The position numbers and the translations under genes were made by a program. A stretch of DNA of 34,138 bases from an uncultured Lentisphaerota bacterium (lineage in GTDB: Bacteria > Verrucomicrobiota > Kiritimatiellia > CAIQIC01). Numbering within the stretch: the first letter of the stretch is position 1; each line of letters starts with the position of its first letter. Where the stretch lies: NCBI GenBank assembly GCA_903912445.1, contig CAIWHP010000226.1, positions 1-34,138 on the forward strand, given 5' to 3'. The notes under the pieces were generated by a model. That model ran no database searches and was not told the origin of the DNA. It saw nothing but the letters and a program-made list of their open reading frames with translations. Positions 24,442-33,749 of this stretch are shown piece after piece.

Positions 24442-26055
24442 TCACCGCGCCGAGTCCGGCTTCCTCACGAAGACCACCCCGCAGGCGTTGGTCGCCACGG
24501 GCGCGAAAGCAGGAGCGAGTTCGCGGCCGAGCTTTTTCAAAAACTCCGCGCGCTGCGGGAAACGGCGCTGGAGCGAGGCAGGCAGTTCGAAGACGTCGGC
24601 GGTGGCGTAGACGCGGCCGCGGCAGTTGTTCAACTCCGCGAGGAACTGTGGCTTGGTCGCTTCATCCACGGCATAGATCAGGTGGATGACCTTGGCGCGG
24701 CCGTGGTAGGCGAGATAGCGCGCGACCTCGAAGCTGTCGGCGTTGAGGACGAGGTCGTCGGCCGTGGCCTGCTGGACGAGCCAGGCGGATTTGCACGCGG
24801 CGAGGTCGCCGGCCTCATCGGCCAGCAGGCGGAAGGCGCCGAAATAATTATGGAGTCCAAGCAGCAGCGCGAACGCGAGCGGCAGGGCGGCGCGGCCGGC
24901 GGCGGCGAGCGGCGCAAACACCGTCGCCGCCAGCAGCAGCATGAGCGGCGGCAGCGCCATCACCCAGTTCTCCGGCCCGCCCGGCTCGGTGATGAGCACG
25001 ACCAGCGCGTAGAGCACGCACCAGGCGCCAAGGGAGACCGTGAACGCGACATCGTTTTGTGCGCGGCGGATTTTCAGGCGCGCGACCAGCAGCGCGCCCG
25101 CGACGAGCACGAGCAGCGCGAGCGTGACGTAGGGAACGGTGCGCGAGAGCGCGTCGGCGTGCTGGCCGGTGAAGATCTGGCGGGCCAGCGCGCGGTAGGG
25201 AAACAGCTCCGTCAGCGCGTGCTGGAACCATGCCGAGGCGAAGAGGAAATTGCCGGCGGTGATGTTTTGCGCCAGCGCGACGGCCCCCTTGGCGAGGCTG
25301 GCGAGGTGGAGGCCGCCTTCGGGCTGGTCGGCGCCGGCCCTGAAGATGGCCGCCGCCGCGCGCGAGCCGAACAGCGCCAGGTAGACGGCGCCGGTGAGGC
25401 CGCCGGCCAGCGCGCCGTGGACCAGCGCCGCGCGCCAGCGGCGCTGCAGCAGGTAGAAGAGCGGCAGCGCGGCGAGCGCGGGCAGGACATTCAGCAGGTG
25501 CATCAGGCACGCGAGCGCGGCCAGCGCGGCGCCGAGAATGACGTTACGCCAGCGCGGCGCGCCGGCGGCGGCGAGCCACGCGAGCAGGATCAGCAGCAGG
25601 GCGGGCGCATAGATTTCGGTCTCGTTGCTGTAGCGCCAGAAGCCGTAGGACAGAGCGAGCGCGGCGGCGCCGGCGCACGCGGCGGACGGCGCCACCTGGC
25701 GGCGCCGCAGCAGCGCAAAGACGGCGAGCACCGCCAGCGCGCCGCAGACGCGGCTGAACAGGATCAGCACCGGGTTGGCGCGGTCGGCCAGCCCCGTTTT
25801 TTGCGCGGCGGCGAAAAGCAGTTTCGCGGCCGGGACATAGAGCAGGTGCTGGCTGTGCCAGGCCTGGGCGGCCGGCGCCTGCTCGGCCGCCAGCGCGTAG
25901 CCGAGCGCATCGTTCGCCTCGGAATGGTTGCGCGGGTTGGTCAGCGCATAGAAGGCCAGCAGCAGGAGAAAGGCTGCCGCCCATGCGAATCCCGTATTGC
26001 GTGTGGCCGTGAACATTCGTCGCGGCATCTTCGACGCGCGAATCAGACTTGTCAA
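24442..26055 (-). CDS. multi-pass membrane protein, GT-C glycosyltransferase-like
   Basis: A 537-residue protein with a short cytoplasmic N-terminus, about ten or more hydrophobic segments between residues 20 and 410, and a soluble C-terminal domain of about 125 residues. The first outer loop has acidic residues (NHSEANDALGYA) and a later one SYGFWRYSNETEIYAP, reminiscent of GT-C lipid-phosphate-sugar glycosyltransferases such as the DUF2723 group. I cannot name a donor or acceptor. ATG 26028 or 26016 are alternative starts. Its start lies 78 bp from the divergent ackA start. Confidence 0.7.
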   Translation of the reverse strand: MTSLIRASKMPRRMFTATRNTGFAWAAAFLLLLAFYALTNPRNHSEANDALGYALAAEQAPAAQAWHSQHLLYVPAAKLLFAAAQKTGLADRANPVLILFSRVCGALAVLAVFALLRRRQVAPSAACAGAAALALSYGFWRYSNETEIYAPALLLILLAWLAAAGAPRWRNVILGAALAALACLMHLLNVLPALAALPLFYLLQRRWRAALVHGALAGGLTGAVYLALFGSRAAAAIFRAGADQPEGGLHLASLAKGAVALAQNITAGNFLFASAWFQHALTELFPYRALARQIFTGQHADALSRTVPYVTLALLVLVAGALLVARLKIRRAQNDVAFTVSLGAWCVLYALVVLITEPGGPENWVMALPPLMLLLAATVFAPLAAAGRAALPLAFALLLGLHNYFGAFRLLADEAGDLAACKSAWLVQQATADDLVLNADSFEVARYLAYHGRAKVIHLIYAVDEATKPQFLAELNNCRGRVYATADVFELPASLQRRFPQRAEFLKKLGRELAPAFAPVATNACGVVFVRKPDSAR

Positions 26056-26133
26056 CCGCGCGTTTCCCTGCTACATCGGCGTGTCCGTTGTCACGGCCAC
26101 AGGACGTGGCAAAGCTCTCAACTTCGAGGAAAA

Positions 26134-27321
26134 ATGAAAATATTGGTCATCAACGCAGGCAGTTCGTCCGTCAAGTTCACCTTGTTCGACATGGACCAGG
26201 ACGTGTGGCTGGCCAAGGGCCTGATCGAGCGCATGAAGACGCCGTCCGCGTCGCTCAAGTACAGCAACCACCGCGGGCAGAAGATGGAGAAGAAGATCGT
26301 CGCCAATTCCTACGAGGCGGCGATCTCCGCGGCGTGCCTCGCGCTCTGCGACAACGAGCACGGCGTGATCAGCAACCTCGACGTGATCAAGGGCATCGGC
26401 CACCGCGTGGTACACGGCGGCGCGGAGGTGACCGGCTCGCTGCACATCTCGGCGGCGGTCAAGCAGACGATCCTCGACTGCTACGCGCTCGCGCCGCTGC
26501 ACAACCCGCCGAACTACGAGGGCATCGAGGCCTGCGAGTTCCTGTTCCCCGAGATCCCGATGGTCGCCGTGTTCGACACTGCCTTCCACCAGACCATGCC
26601 GGCCGCCGCCTATACCTACGCGATCCCGGCCGCCGTGACGACACAGCACAAGCTGCGCCGCTACGGCTTCCACGGCACATCGCACCACTACGTGGCGCTC
26701 GCCGGCGCAAAGGCGCTCGGCCGCGACATCAAGGAGTGCAAGCTGATCACCGCGCACCTCGGCAACGGGTGCAGCATCACCGCGATCAACCAGGGCCGCG
26801 TGGCGGACACCAGCATGGGCGTCACGCCGCTCGAAGGCCTGGTCATGGGCACGCGCTGCGGCGACCTCGATCCGGCGCTCGTCCTCTTCCTGTGCCGCGC
26901 CGGGCACAGCGTCGATGACGTGGACAAGCTGCTCAACAAGTCCAGCGGACTGCTCGGCCTCGCCGGCATCGGGTCCGGCGACATGCGCGACATCATCACC
27001 GCCGCCGACGGCGGGAACGCCGCCGCGCAGCTCGCGCTCGACGTCTTCATCCACCGGCTGCAGAAATACGTCGGCGCCTACGCGGCGATCCTCAACGGCT
27101 TCGACGCGCTCATCTTCACCGGCGGCATCGGCGAGAACTCCGCGCGCATCCGCACCCTGGTCTGCGAAAAGCTCTCCTTCCTCGGCATCGAGCTCGATGC
27201 CGCGAAGAACCGCGCCAACGAGCTCGTCATCTCGCGCAACGCCGCCGGCCCGAAGGCCATGGCCGTGCCGACCAACGAGGAGCTGATGATCGCCCGCGAG
27301 ACCCTGCGCATGCTCTCCTGA
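26134..27321 (+). CDS. ackA: acetate kinase
   Basis: A 395-residue ASKHA-fold kinase that makes ATP and acetate from acetyl phosphate and ADP. Motifs: VINAGSSSVKF (5-15), GHRVVHGG, VFDTAFHQTMP, RRYGFHGTSHHYV, AHLGNGCS and FTGGIGENS, all intact. GAGGA precedes the ATG at 26134. pta follows after 35 bp, the usual fermentative pair; a strong terminator stands after pta. Confidence 0.97.
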   Translation: MKILVINAGSSSVKFTLFDMDQDVWLAKGLIERMKTPSASLKYSNHRGQKMEKKIVANSYEAAISAACLALCDNEHGVISNLDVIKGIGHRVVHGGAEVTGSLHISAAVKQTILDCYALAPLHNPPNYEGIEACEFLFPEIPMVAVFDTAFHQTMPAAAYTYAIPAAVTTQHKLRRYGFHGTSHHYVALAGAKALGRDIKECKLITAHLGNGCSITAINQGRVADTSMGVTPLEGLVMGTRCGDLDPALVLFLCRAGHSVDDVDKLLNKSSGLLGLAGIGSGDMRDIITAADGGNAAAQLALDVFIHRLQKYVGAYAAILNGFDALIFTGGIGENSARIRTLVCEKLSFLGIELDAAKNRANELVISRNAAGPKAMAVPTNEELMIARETLRMLS

Positions 27322-27356
27322 ACCCCTCTCCATTAACCACAACCCTCGAAGGAACC

Positions 27357-28385
27357 ATGAAGAAAGCGACCGAACTCATCTGGGAGCGCGCCCGGGCGCA
27401 AGTCCAGCACATCGTCCTGCCGGAAGGCGGCGACCCGCGCACCATCAAGGCCGCCGCGAAAATCACGGCGGAAAAACTCGCCCGCGTCACGGTGGTCGGC
27501 CAGCCCGACACCGTCGCGGCGCTCGCGCAGCAGCAGGGCGTGACCACCGCCGGGTGGGACGTCATCGACCCGCGCACCTCGCCGCTGACGGACCAGTTCG
27601 CGCAGGACTTCGTCGCCTTGCGCAAGGGCAAGCAGGACCTCTCGCTCGACGACGCGCGCAAGCTCATCTCCGACGAGATGCGCTTTGGCGCGATGCTGGT
27701 GCGCACGGGCACATGCGACGGCTTCGTCTCCGGCGCCGCGCATGCCACGGCCGACGTCTGCCGCGCCGTCTTCCCCATCATCGGCATCTCGCCGCAGGTC
27801 AAGATCGCCTCCAGCTTCAGCCTGATGCAGCTGCCGCTCTTCGACTTCGGCGTCGGCGGCGCGCTGATCTATGCCGACACCGGCACGGTCATCAACCCGA
27901 ACGCCGAACAGCTCGCCGACATCGCCGTCGCCACCGCGAGCGTCGCCTGGGCCCTGCTCGGCGTCCGCCCGAAGATCGCGATGATCTCCTGCTCCACCAA
28001 GGGCAGCGCCAAGGACCCGAGCATCGACAAGGTGATCCAGGCCACCGCGCTCGCCAAGGCGCGCATCGCCGAGCTGAAGATCGAGGCCGACGTGGATGGC
28101 GAGATGCAGGGCGACGCCGCCCTGATCCCCGCCATCTGCGCGAGCAAGGCCAAGGGCAGCCCGATCGAGGGCCGCGCCAACGTCCTCGTCTTCCCGGACC
28201 TCAACTGCGGCAACACCTGCTACAAGCTGACCGAGCGCCTCGCCGGCGCCGTCGCGCTCGGGCCGGTGTTCATGGGCCTGAAGAAGCCCGCGAGCGACCT
28301 GTCGCGCGGCTGCAGCGCCGACGACATCGTCGGCATCGCCGCGATCGTCGCCTGCCAGGCGATCGGCCAAAAAGCCAAAGGCTGA
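27357..28385 (+). CDS. pta: phosphate acetyltransferase
   Basis: A 342-residue short-form Pta that interconverts acetyl-CoA and acetyl phosphate. Motifs: IVLPEGGDPRT, DGFVSGAAHATADVCRA, FADTG-like YADTGTVINPN, STKGSAKDP, and VLVFPDLNCGNTCYKL near the end, typical of the PTA_PTB family. It is the partner of ackA in substrate-level ATP formation from acetyl-CoA. AAGGAACC stands just before the ATG. Confidence 0.97.
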   Translation: MKKATELIWERARAQVQHIVLPEGGDPRTIKAAAKITAEKLARVTVVGQPDTVAALAQQQGVTTAGWDVIDPRTSPLTDQFAQDFVALRKGKQDLSLDDARKLISDEMRFGAMLVRTGTCDGFVSGAAHATADVCRAVFPIIGISPQVKIASSFSLMQLPLFDFGVGGALIYADTGTVINPNAEQLADIAVATASVAWALLGVRPKIAMISCSTKGSAKDPSIDKVIQATALAKARIAELKIEADVDGEMQGDAALIPAICASKAKGSPIEGRANVLVFPDLNCGNTCYKLTERLAGAVALGPVFMGLKKPASDLSRGCSADDIVGIAAIVACQAIGQKAKG

Positions 28386-28403
28386 GCGCGCGCTGAGCGC
28401 AGG

Positions 28404-28448
28404 GCGGGGCGGATTTCCAAACCTTGGAAACTCCGCCCCGCACTTTTT
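28404..28448 (+). terminator. ackA-pta terminator containing a TTTCCAA palindrome
   Basis: GCGGGGCGGA (28404-28413) pairs perfectly with TCCGCCCCGC (28432-28441), and the palindrome TTTCCAAACCTTGGAAA lies inside, giving about 17 pairs. CAC and TTTTT follow. Good intrinsic terminator built around a dispersed palindrome. Confidence 0.8.
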
Positions 28449-28462
28449 CCAAGGCTTGGAAA
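28414..28462. repeat. paired TTTCCAA palindromes after pta
   Basis: TTTCCAAACCTTGGAAA (28414-28430) and TTTTTCCAAGGCTTGGAAA (28444-28462), centres 31 bp apart. Confidence 0.85.
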
Positions 28463-28594
28463 CCCGCCAGGCAGCGCCCTCTGCCCACATCCGCAAGCCG
28501 GCCGGCGGGCGCTCCCGCCGGCGGCTTGGGTTGAAATCCGCCCGCCTCCGGTGGTAGGGTGTGACGTGGCTTTTCCAGAACGGGATGCGGCGGC

Positions 28595-29281
28595 ATGAAG
28601 ATCACGCTCGAACAACTGGGCAGGATGCGGGAGCGGCGGCAAAAGCTGCTGCCGCAGCGGGGGCTCTCCCTCAATCCGGAGAAGCATCGCTGGGTCCAGC
28701 CGATGCTGCTGATCTTTGGCGTCCTGTTCGTGACGGCAATCATCATCGACATGGTCAAGCTGAGCCGCGGCGGCAGCTTGGGGCAGCGCCTCACAAGTGT
28801 GCCGGAAGAACTGCAGCAACTGGAGCGCGATATCGCCGCCGGGCGGCGCGTCACCGCGGCCAACGGCCTGTTCAGCCTGGCGCTGCCGGACGGCTGGGTG
28901 GTGCGCACGGGCGAGGACGTGGCGCCCTACGACCTCACGCTCGTCAGCCCGAACCGGTTCAGCGTCAGCCTGAGCGCGTCGCGCGTGGCCTACGATGACC
29001 TGCCGACCCTGTTCAAGGCCCTGAGCCGGCGCGAACGCGAATACGGCCTGCGCACGGAAATCCAGACGTCCTATTTTCATGGCATACCCGCCGCGCGACG
29101 CGAGCTGGAGCTGATGAAGACCAAGGTGGTGGCGATTGATTTCGTCAAGGATCGCATCGCCCACCAGATCTTCTGCGAAGGGCCCGCGGAGCTGTTCGAA
29201 CAGTACCGCCCCACCCTGCTCAAGCTCATCGAGACCTATCAGCCCCTCAACCCGCCCGCACCCGCGGGGAAAAAGCCGTGA
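28595..29281 (+). CDS. single-pass membrane protein of unknown function
   Basis: A 228-residue protein: a basic N-terminal part (1-35), one transmembrane segment (about 37-54, MLLIFGVLFVTAIIIDMV), then a soluble domain (about 85-215) with LFSLALPDGWVVRTGEDV and FSVSLSASRVAYDDL, a mixed alpha/beta pattern reminiscent of PsbP/DUF1795-like domains. I do not assign a family. Its stop overlaps the start of the GH43-like gene (GTGA), so both are translated together. Confidence 0.7.
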   Translation: MKITLEQLGRMRERRQKLLPQRGLSLNPEKHRWVQPMLLIFGVLFVTAIIIDMVKLSRGGSLGQRLTSVPEELQQLERDIAAGRRVTAANGLFSLALPDGWVVRTGEDVAPYDLTLVSPNRFSVSLSASRVAYDDLPTLFKALSRREREYGLRTEIQTSYFHGIPAARRELELMKTKVVAIDFVKDRIAHQIFCEGPAELFEQYRPTLLKLIETYQPLNPPAPAGKKP

Positions 29282-30252
29282 GCCCGTCATGCCTGCGCCG
29301 CTGGGCGGCGCCCACACTGGCGGCGCTGACCCTCCTCGCGCGGCTGCCGGCGGCCGCCGACGAAGCGCCCCTGCGCGAGCGCCTGCAGCCCGTGAGCCGC
29401 GACAGCGGCTTCCGGATGCCGGGCTATTTCGTCTGGTGCGGGTCGGCGATCAAGGTGGGTGCGACCTATCACCTGTTCGCCGCGCGCTGGCCGGAGGCTA
29501 CGAAGTTTCCCGAGGGCTACCGCCAGCATTCGGAGATCGTCCGCGCGACCGCCCCGCGGCCGGAGGGCCCTTACACGTTTCAAGAGGTCGTCATCGGCGC
29601 GCGCGCCGCGGGCACGTGGGATGCCGGCATGGCGCACAATCCGGCGATCTATCGCGTCGGCGACCGGTTCGTCCTGTTCTACATCGGGTCGGACGTCGGC
29701 CAGGCCTACCGGCAGATCGGCTGCGCCACCGCGCCGGCGATCACCGGGCCGTGGACGCGCAGCGACCAGCCGCTCGACCTCGGCTGCGCCAGCGACGCCA
29801 ACAACCCCAGCGCCTGTTTCGAGCCCGACGGCGGCGTGAAGCTCGTCTGGCGCACCAAGGACCTGCGCGTCTGCATTTCCACCGCGCCCAGCTACGCCGG
29901 CCCCTACCAGCTCGCCAATACGAACCTCTGGCCCAAGGCGCGGCTGGAAGATTTCTTCTTCTTCAAGCAAGGTGACCGGTGGCATCTGGTCTGCGAGGAC
30001 AACGCGGGCAGCATCACCGGCCACGAGCGCTGGGGCGCGCACCTGGTCTCCCGCGACGGCCTCCACGACTGGCAGCCGCTGTATGCCGCCGCGGATTACG
30101 ACCACACCATCCGCTGGGCGGACGGAACGGAATTTCATCCTGTACGTCGCGAGCGGCCGTGGCTGCTTATCGAGAACGGTCAGCCCACCCACCTTTTCAC
30201 CGGGGTCTTCGACGGCCGGCAAACGTGGAATCAACCGGTGCCCATCCGCTGA
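29278..30252 (+). CDS. secreted GH43-like five-bladed propeller protein
   Basis: A 324-residue protein with a signal peptide (to about residue 27, ...LPAAADEA) and a beta-propeller pattern: FVWCGSAIKVGATYHLFAAR, EIVRATAPRPEGPYTF, WDAGMAHNPAIYRVGDRFVLFY, NNPSACFEPDGGVKLVW, DFFFFKQGDRWHLVCED. This matches the GH43/GH32-like superfamily used for glycan hydrolysis. I cannot place all three catalytic acids securely, so it may act on an unusual substrate or be non-catalytic. Start is GTG 29278 overlapping the previous stop. Confidence 0.75.
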   Translation: MSPSCLRRWAAPTLAALTLLARLPAAADEAPLRERLQPVSRDSGFRMPGYFVWCGSAIKVGATYHLFAARWPEATKFPEGYRQHSEIVRATAPRPEGPYTFQEVVIGARAAGTWDAGMAHNPAIYRVGDRFVLFYIGSDVGQAYRQIGCATAPAITGPWTRSDQPLDLGCASDANNPSACFEPDGGVKLVWRTKDLRVCISTAPSYAGPYQLANTNLWPKARLEDFFFFKQGDRWHLVCEDNAGSITGHERWGAHLVSRDGLHDWQPLYAAADYDHTIRWADGTEFHPVRRERPWLLIENGQPTHLFTGVFDGRQTWNQPVPIR

Positions 30253-30337
30253 GTGGCCGGCGCCGATACTGATTTTCCGGGGCTTCGGCCTCCGCCTCTT
30301 TCTCAGACACCCCTTGGCGCTTATCCCTCAGCCCTGC

Positions 30338-30361
30338 TGTAGCGGCGGCCTGTGGCCGCCG
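30338..30361. repeat. copy of the TGTAGCGGCGGCC hairpin
   Basis: Identical over 24 bp to 16992-17015 (hairpin GGCGGCC-TGT-GGCCGCC); the rest of the larger nested palindrome is missing here. Confidence 0.75.
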
Positions 30362-30454
30362 TCGACGAGCAGCCACGGTGGCCGTGCCGGTTCCGTTGCG
30401 CCTGGTCACACCGCCCCCGGCTGGTTATCACTCGGGGGAGGCGTATATTTTGCC

Positions 30455-31939
30455 GTGAAAGTGTTGTTACTATATCCGGAATTTCCGGAGACCTTCTGGA
30501 GCTTTAAACACGCTTTGAAGTTCGTCCACCGGAAAGTTTCGTTGCCGCCGCTCGGCCTGCTGACGGTCGCGGCCATGCTGCCGGCCGCGTGGTCCAAGCG
30601 GCTGGTGGATGTGAACATCCGCCGCCTCCAGGAGAAAGACCTCGCGTGGGCCGAGGTGGTGTTCATCAGCGCCATGATCGCCCAGCGCGACTCGGCCCAG
30701 GCGCTGATCGCGCGCGCCCATGCCGCCGGCAAGACCGTGGTCGCGGGCGGGCCGCTGTTCAGCTCCGAGCACGAGCAATTTCCCGCCGTGGATCATTTCG
30801 TGCTGAACGAGGCCGAAGTGACGCTGCCCAGGTTCCTGCAGGATTGGGAACAGGGCCACGCCCAGCGGGTCTACACTTCGACGGAATATCCCGACCTGCG
30901 CCAGACGCCCGCGCCGCTCTGGGAACTGGCCGACCTGCGCCGCTATGCCTCCATGAGCATCCAGTTCTCACGCGGCTGCCCGTTCGACTGCGAGTTCTGC
31001 AACATCACCGCGCTCTTCGGTCACCGCCCGCGCATGAAGACCCCGACGCAGATCGTCACCGAGTTGGAAAGCCTCTATCAATGCGGCTGGCACCGGCAGG
31101 TGTTCTTCGTCGATGACAACTTCATCGGCAACAAGCGGTACCTCAAGGAGGAACTGCTGCCCGTCCTGAGCGCATGGCGGCAGACGCGCCCCACCGTCAC
31201 CTTCTTCACCGAGGCCTCGATCAACCTGGCCGACGATGCGGCGCTGATGGACCAGATGGTGCAGGCGGGCTTCGACACCGTCTTCATCGGCATCGAGACG
31301 CCGGACGAGGCCGGCCTCGCCGAATGCAACAAGGGCCAGAACCGGCATCGCAACCTGATCGCGGACATCAAGCGCATCCAGCATGCGGGCCTGCAGGTGC
31401 AGGGCGGCTTCATCGTCGGGTTCGACAGCGACACGGCCTCCATCTTCCAGCGGCAGATCGATTTCATCCAGAAGAGCGGCATCGTCACCGCGATGGTCGG
31501 CATGCTCAGCGCCCCGCCCGGCACCAAGCTCTACGCGCGCTTGAAAGGCGAAGGCCGCCTCGCCGGCCCGTCCACGGGGAACAATTCGGACGGCACGACC
31601 AACGTCGTGCCGCGCATGGGCATCGAAAAGCTGCGCGCCGGCTACGGGCGGATCCTCCGGAACATCTACGCGCCCGGCCCCTACTACCAGCGCGTGCGCA
31701 CCTTCCTGCGCGAATATCATCCGCCCAAAATCCCCTCGAACATGAGCTGGCGCAACCTCTCGGCCTTCCTCCGCTCCACCTTCCGGCTCGGCATCATCGG
31801 CCGCGAGCGCTTCCAGTATTGGGGCCTGCTGGTGTGGACTTTCTTCCGTTGTCCCCGCCTGCTGCCGCTGGCCGTCACCCTGGCCATCTACGGCCACCAC
31901 TTCCGCCGCACCTCCGCCGCGGTCCGGGCCGCCCACTGA
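30455..31939 (+). CDS. B12-binding-domain radical SAM protein (DUF4070-like)
   Basis: About 494 residues from GTG 30455. Residues 1-135 form a Rossmann-like cobalamin-binding-type domain (VKVLLLYPEFPETFWSFK, VVFISAMIAQRD, TVVAGGPLFSS) without the DxHxxG base-off motif. The radical SAM core follows with QFSRGCPFDCEFC (C175, C179, C182), FFVDDNFIGN, FIGIETPDE and GGFIVGFDSD. The C-terminal 110 residues (YQRVRTFLREY...) fit DUF4070, seen in radical SAM enzymes of hopanoid or related modification, but the substrate is not deducible. An open frame continues upstream into the GH43 gene; GTG 30455 is the natural start, with GGGAGG rather far (about 13 bases) upstream. Confidence 0.87.
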   Translation: MKVLLLYPEFPETFWSFKHALKFVHRKVSLPPLGLLTVAAMLPAAWSKRLVDVNIRRLQEKDLAWAEVVFISAMIAQRDSAQALIARAHAAGKTVVAGGPLFSSEHEQFPAVDHFVLNEAEVTLPRFLQDWEQGHAQRVYTSTEYPDLRQTPAPLWELADLRRYASMSIQFSRGCPFDCEFCNITALFGHRPRMKTPTQIVTELESLYQCGWHRQVFFVDDNFIGNKRYLKEELLPVLSAWRQTRPTVTFFTEASINLADDAALMDQMVQAGFDTVFIGIETPDEAGLAECNKGQNRHRNLIADIKRIQHAGLQVQGGFIVGFDSDTASIFQRQIDFIQKSGIVTAMVGMLSAPPGTKLYARLKGEGRLAGPSTGNNSDGTTNVVPRMGIEKLRAGYGRILRNIYAPGPYYQRVRTFLREYHPPKIPSNMSWRNLSAFLRSTFRLGIIGRERFQYWGLLVWTFFRCPRLLPLAVTLAIYGHHFRRTSAAVRAAH

Positions 31940-32118
31940 CGCCCAACTGGCACACCGAGATGCCACGGGCGGGCCGGAAGTAGTTTGCTGGCTTGCAAGG
32001 ACAGACCCCTTGCCTCATTCGCGTGGCTGGTACAGGTCGTCAGCATCGCCGTGCTGGTCAAGGTTAACTTGGGTGTCGGGCTGTGGTTCCGCCCGTGTAA
32101 GACTCAGCACCGCTTTGC
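31940..32118. other. short gap without features
   Basis: I see no gene, hairpin or promoter that I can support between the convergent radical SAM and GIY-YIG genes. Confidence 0.4.
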
Positions 32119-32409
32119 TCACCGCCGAATCTTGCCCGACTTCCGGTCGATGCGCAACTTGCCTGCCCTAAGGATCGCTTCCTTATCCTGTTTGGAGAGT
32201 TGCTTGAACCAGTACTCCACCTTAAGCGCCAAGGAGCGGGAACCTAGACGGCGCGTGAAAGCGATCTCACGAGGCGGATGTGCACGCAGAAACTTCGCCG
32301 CCTTGGGGCCGCCGCTCGCATGTTCCTGAAAGCGACGCCTTACATCCGTGGCGATGCCAGTGTACAGGCAGCCCCCGACCGTGCGAATGACGTAGAGGTA
32401 CCAAGTCAC
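32119..32409 (-). CDS. GIY-YIG domain protein, YhbQ-like
   Basis: A 96-residue GIY-YIG nuclease-fold protein: TWYLYVIRT (2-10) and CLYTGIATDVRRRFQEH (14-30) carry the GIY and YIG strands and the conserved Arg; SRSLALKVEYWFKQLSKQDKEAIL (57-80) has the conserved helix and Glu65. Members are small DNA-structure or repair nucleases. I chose GTG 32409 because AGAGGG lies upstream and the domain starts there; an ATG at 32445 would add 12 residues. Confidence 0.8.
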   Translation of the reverse strand: MTWYLYVIRTVGGCLYTGIATDVRRRFQEHASGGPKAAKFLRAHPPREIAFTRRLGSRSLALKVEYWFKQLSKQDKEAILRAGKLRIDRKSGKIRR

Positions 32410-32705
32410 TGCGCACCCTCTACGCTCGACCAAGGCAGAAGTCATGCAGATAGTCTTACCCATGCACCCCAGATTGCCAGCCCATTCTTGCGCAGAGGAT
32501 GCCAGCCTTGTTGGCCTGTCGCCGCAACCGCCAGGGGAGGAGCAACTCGCTTCGTATGTATTCTGTGACCCGCATCTTACGGGGGCAAGGGGTCCTTGCT
32601 TTTTAGCGGAGGCTTTTTGGTGCGAAACGGCGCTGGGTGGGCTGAGTTTTGAGCACACCCGGCCCAACTCCAGCGGAGAGGGGGCTTGCGCACGCACACA
32701 CACGG
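32410..32705. other. 296-bp gap, no gene seen
   Basis: An open frame runs upstream of the GIY-YIG start to about 32709 on the minus strand, but lacks a ribosome-binding site and has poor codon use. I see no tRNA, hairpin or repeat that I can support. Confidence 0.4.
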
Positions 32706-33749
32706 TCAACCCAGGATGTCCCGCAGCGCGGCGAGGAACTGATCCATTTCAGGGTCGGTGCCGACGGTGACGCGCAGGAACGCGCCGGTGAGGGGGCCGG
32801 GGAAATAGCGGACGAGGATTTTGCGCGCGCGGAGGGCGGCGAAGACCTCGGCGGCGGGGAGGCGCGGGGGTTTGACGAAGAGGAAGTTGGTCGCCGAGGG
32901 CAGCACGGTGCAACCGAGTTGCGCGAGCGCGGCGGCAATGCGGGCGCGGGTCGTCTTAATTTTCTCGGCGTTGCTGCGCAGGTGGTCGCCATCCTCGATG
33001 GCGGCGAGTCCGATGGCCTGCGTGAGGCGGTCGAGGTTGTAGGAATCCTTGATCTTGTAGAGCGCCTCGATCAGCGCTGCGGAGCCGAGCGCATAGCCGA
33101 GGCGCAAGCCGGCAAGCGACGACGATTTCGAGAGCGTGCGCGCCACCAGCACGTTCGGCAGCGAGAGCGCGAGATCGGCGCAGTCGTAGTCGGCGAAATC
33201 CGCGTAGGCCTCGTCCACCAGCACGACGCCCGGGAAGCTTTGGCAGAACGCGCGCACCGTTTCGCGCGGATACTGGATGCCCGTCGGCGCGTTGGGGTTG
33301 GCGAGGAAGAACAGGTTCGCCACATAGCCGGGCTCCATGTGCCACGAAAAATCGGCGTTCAGGCGCACGGGCTTCTGCGCCACGTCCTGGATCGCGGTGA
33401 GCACGGGATAGAGCGAGTAGGACGGCTCGAAGAAACCGATCGTGCCGGTCGGCCCCACAAAGGCGCGTGTGCAGAGCGCGAGCACCTCGTCGGAACCGTT
33501 GCCGGCGAACACGTTTTCCAGCCGGCAGCCGTGCTTGCGCGCAATGGCCTCGCGCAGTTTCACGGCCATGGGATCGGGATAGAGGCGGAGGCTGTCGGCG
33601 GGAAAGTTTTTCAGCACCTCGGCGATGCGCGGCGCGGGCGGATAGGGGTTCTCGTTGGTGTTGAGCTTCACCAGCCCCGGCACCTGCGGCTGCTCGCCGG
33701 GCGTGTAGCCTTCCAATACCGCCACCGCTCTACGGATCAAATCGCTCAT
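32706..33749 (-). CDS. hisC: histidinol-phosphate aminotransferase
   Basis: A 347-residue fold-type I PLP enzyme that converts imidazole acetol phosphate and glutamate to histidinol phosphate. Motifs: LVKLNTNENPYPPAP, YPDPMAVKLREAIA, FAGNGSDEVLAL, FLANPNAPTG, LVDEAYADFA, the Schiff-base lysine in TLSKSSSLAGLRLGY, and FLRVTVGTDPEMDQFLAAL. Two starts are six bases apart (33755 and 33749); the second has the better spacing to GAGAG. No other his gene is in the window. The upstream end abuts an integrase relic and a hairpin repeat. Confidence 0.94.
   Translation of the reverse strand: MSDLIRRAVAVLEGYTPGEQPQVPGLVKLNTNENPYPPAPRIAEVLKNFPADSLRLYPDPMAVKLREAIARKHGCRLENVFAGNGSDEVLALCTRAFVGPTGTIGFFEPSYSLYPVLTAIQDVAQKPVRLNADFSWHMEPGYVANLFFLANPNAPTGIQYPRETVRAFCQSFPGVVLVDEAYADFADYDCADLALSLPNVLVARTLSKSSSLAGLRLGYALGSAALIEALYKIKDSYNLDRLTQAIGLAAIEDGDHLRSNAEKIKTTRARIAAALAQLGCTVLPSATNFLFVKPPRLPAAEVFAALRARKILVRYFPGPLTGAFLRVTVGTDPEMDQFLAALRDILG

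Noticed and set aside
24682-26133. Long open frame joined to ackA upstream
   Set aside because: It is antisense to the membrane protein at 24442-26055, rich in Arg, Gln and Gly as expected of shadow frames in GC-rich DNA; ackA has its own ribosome-binding site and motif-bearing start at 26134.
27333-29317. Minus-strand frames opposite pta and the anchored protein
   Set aside because: Antisense shadows; low-complexity Asp/Gly/Arg composition and no motifs.
31985-32329. Plus-strand open frame of 114 codons
   Set aside because: Antisense to the GIY-YIG gene and without recognisable features.
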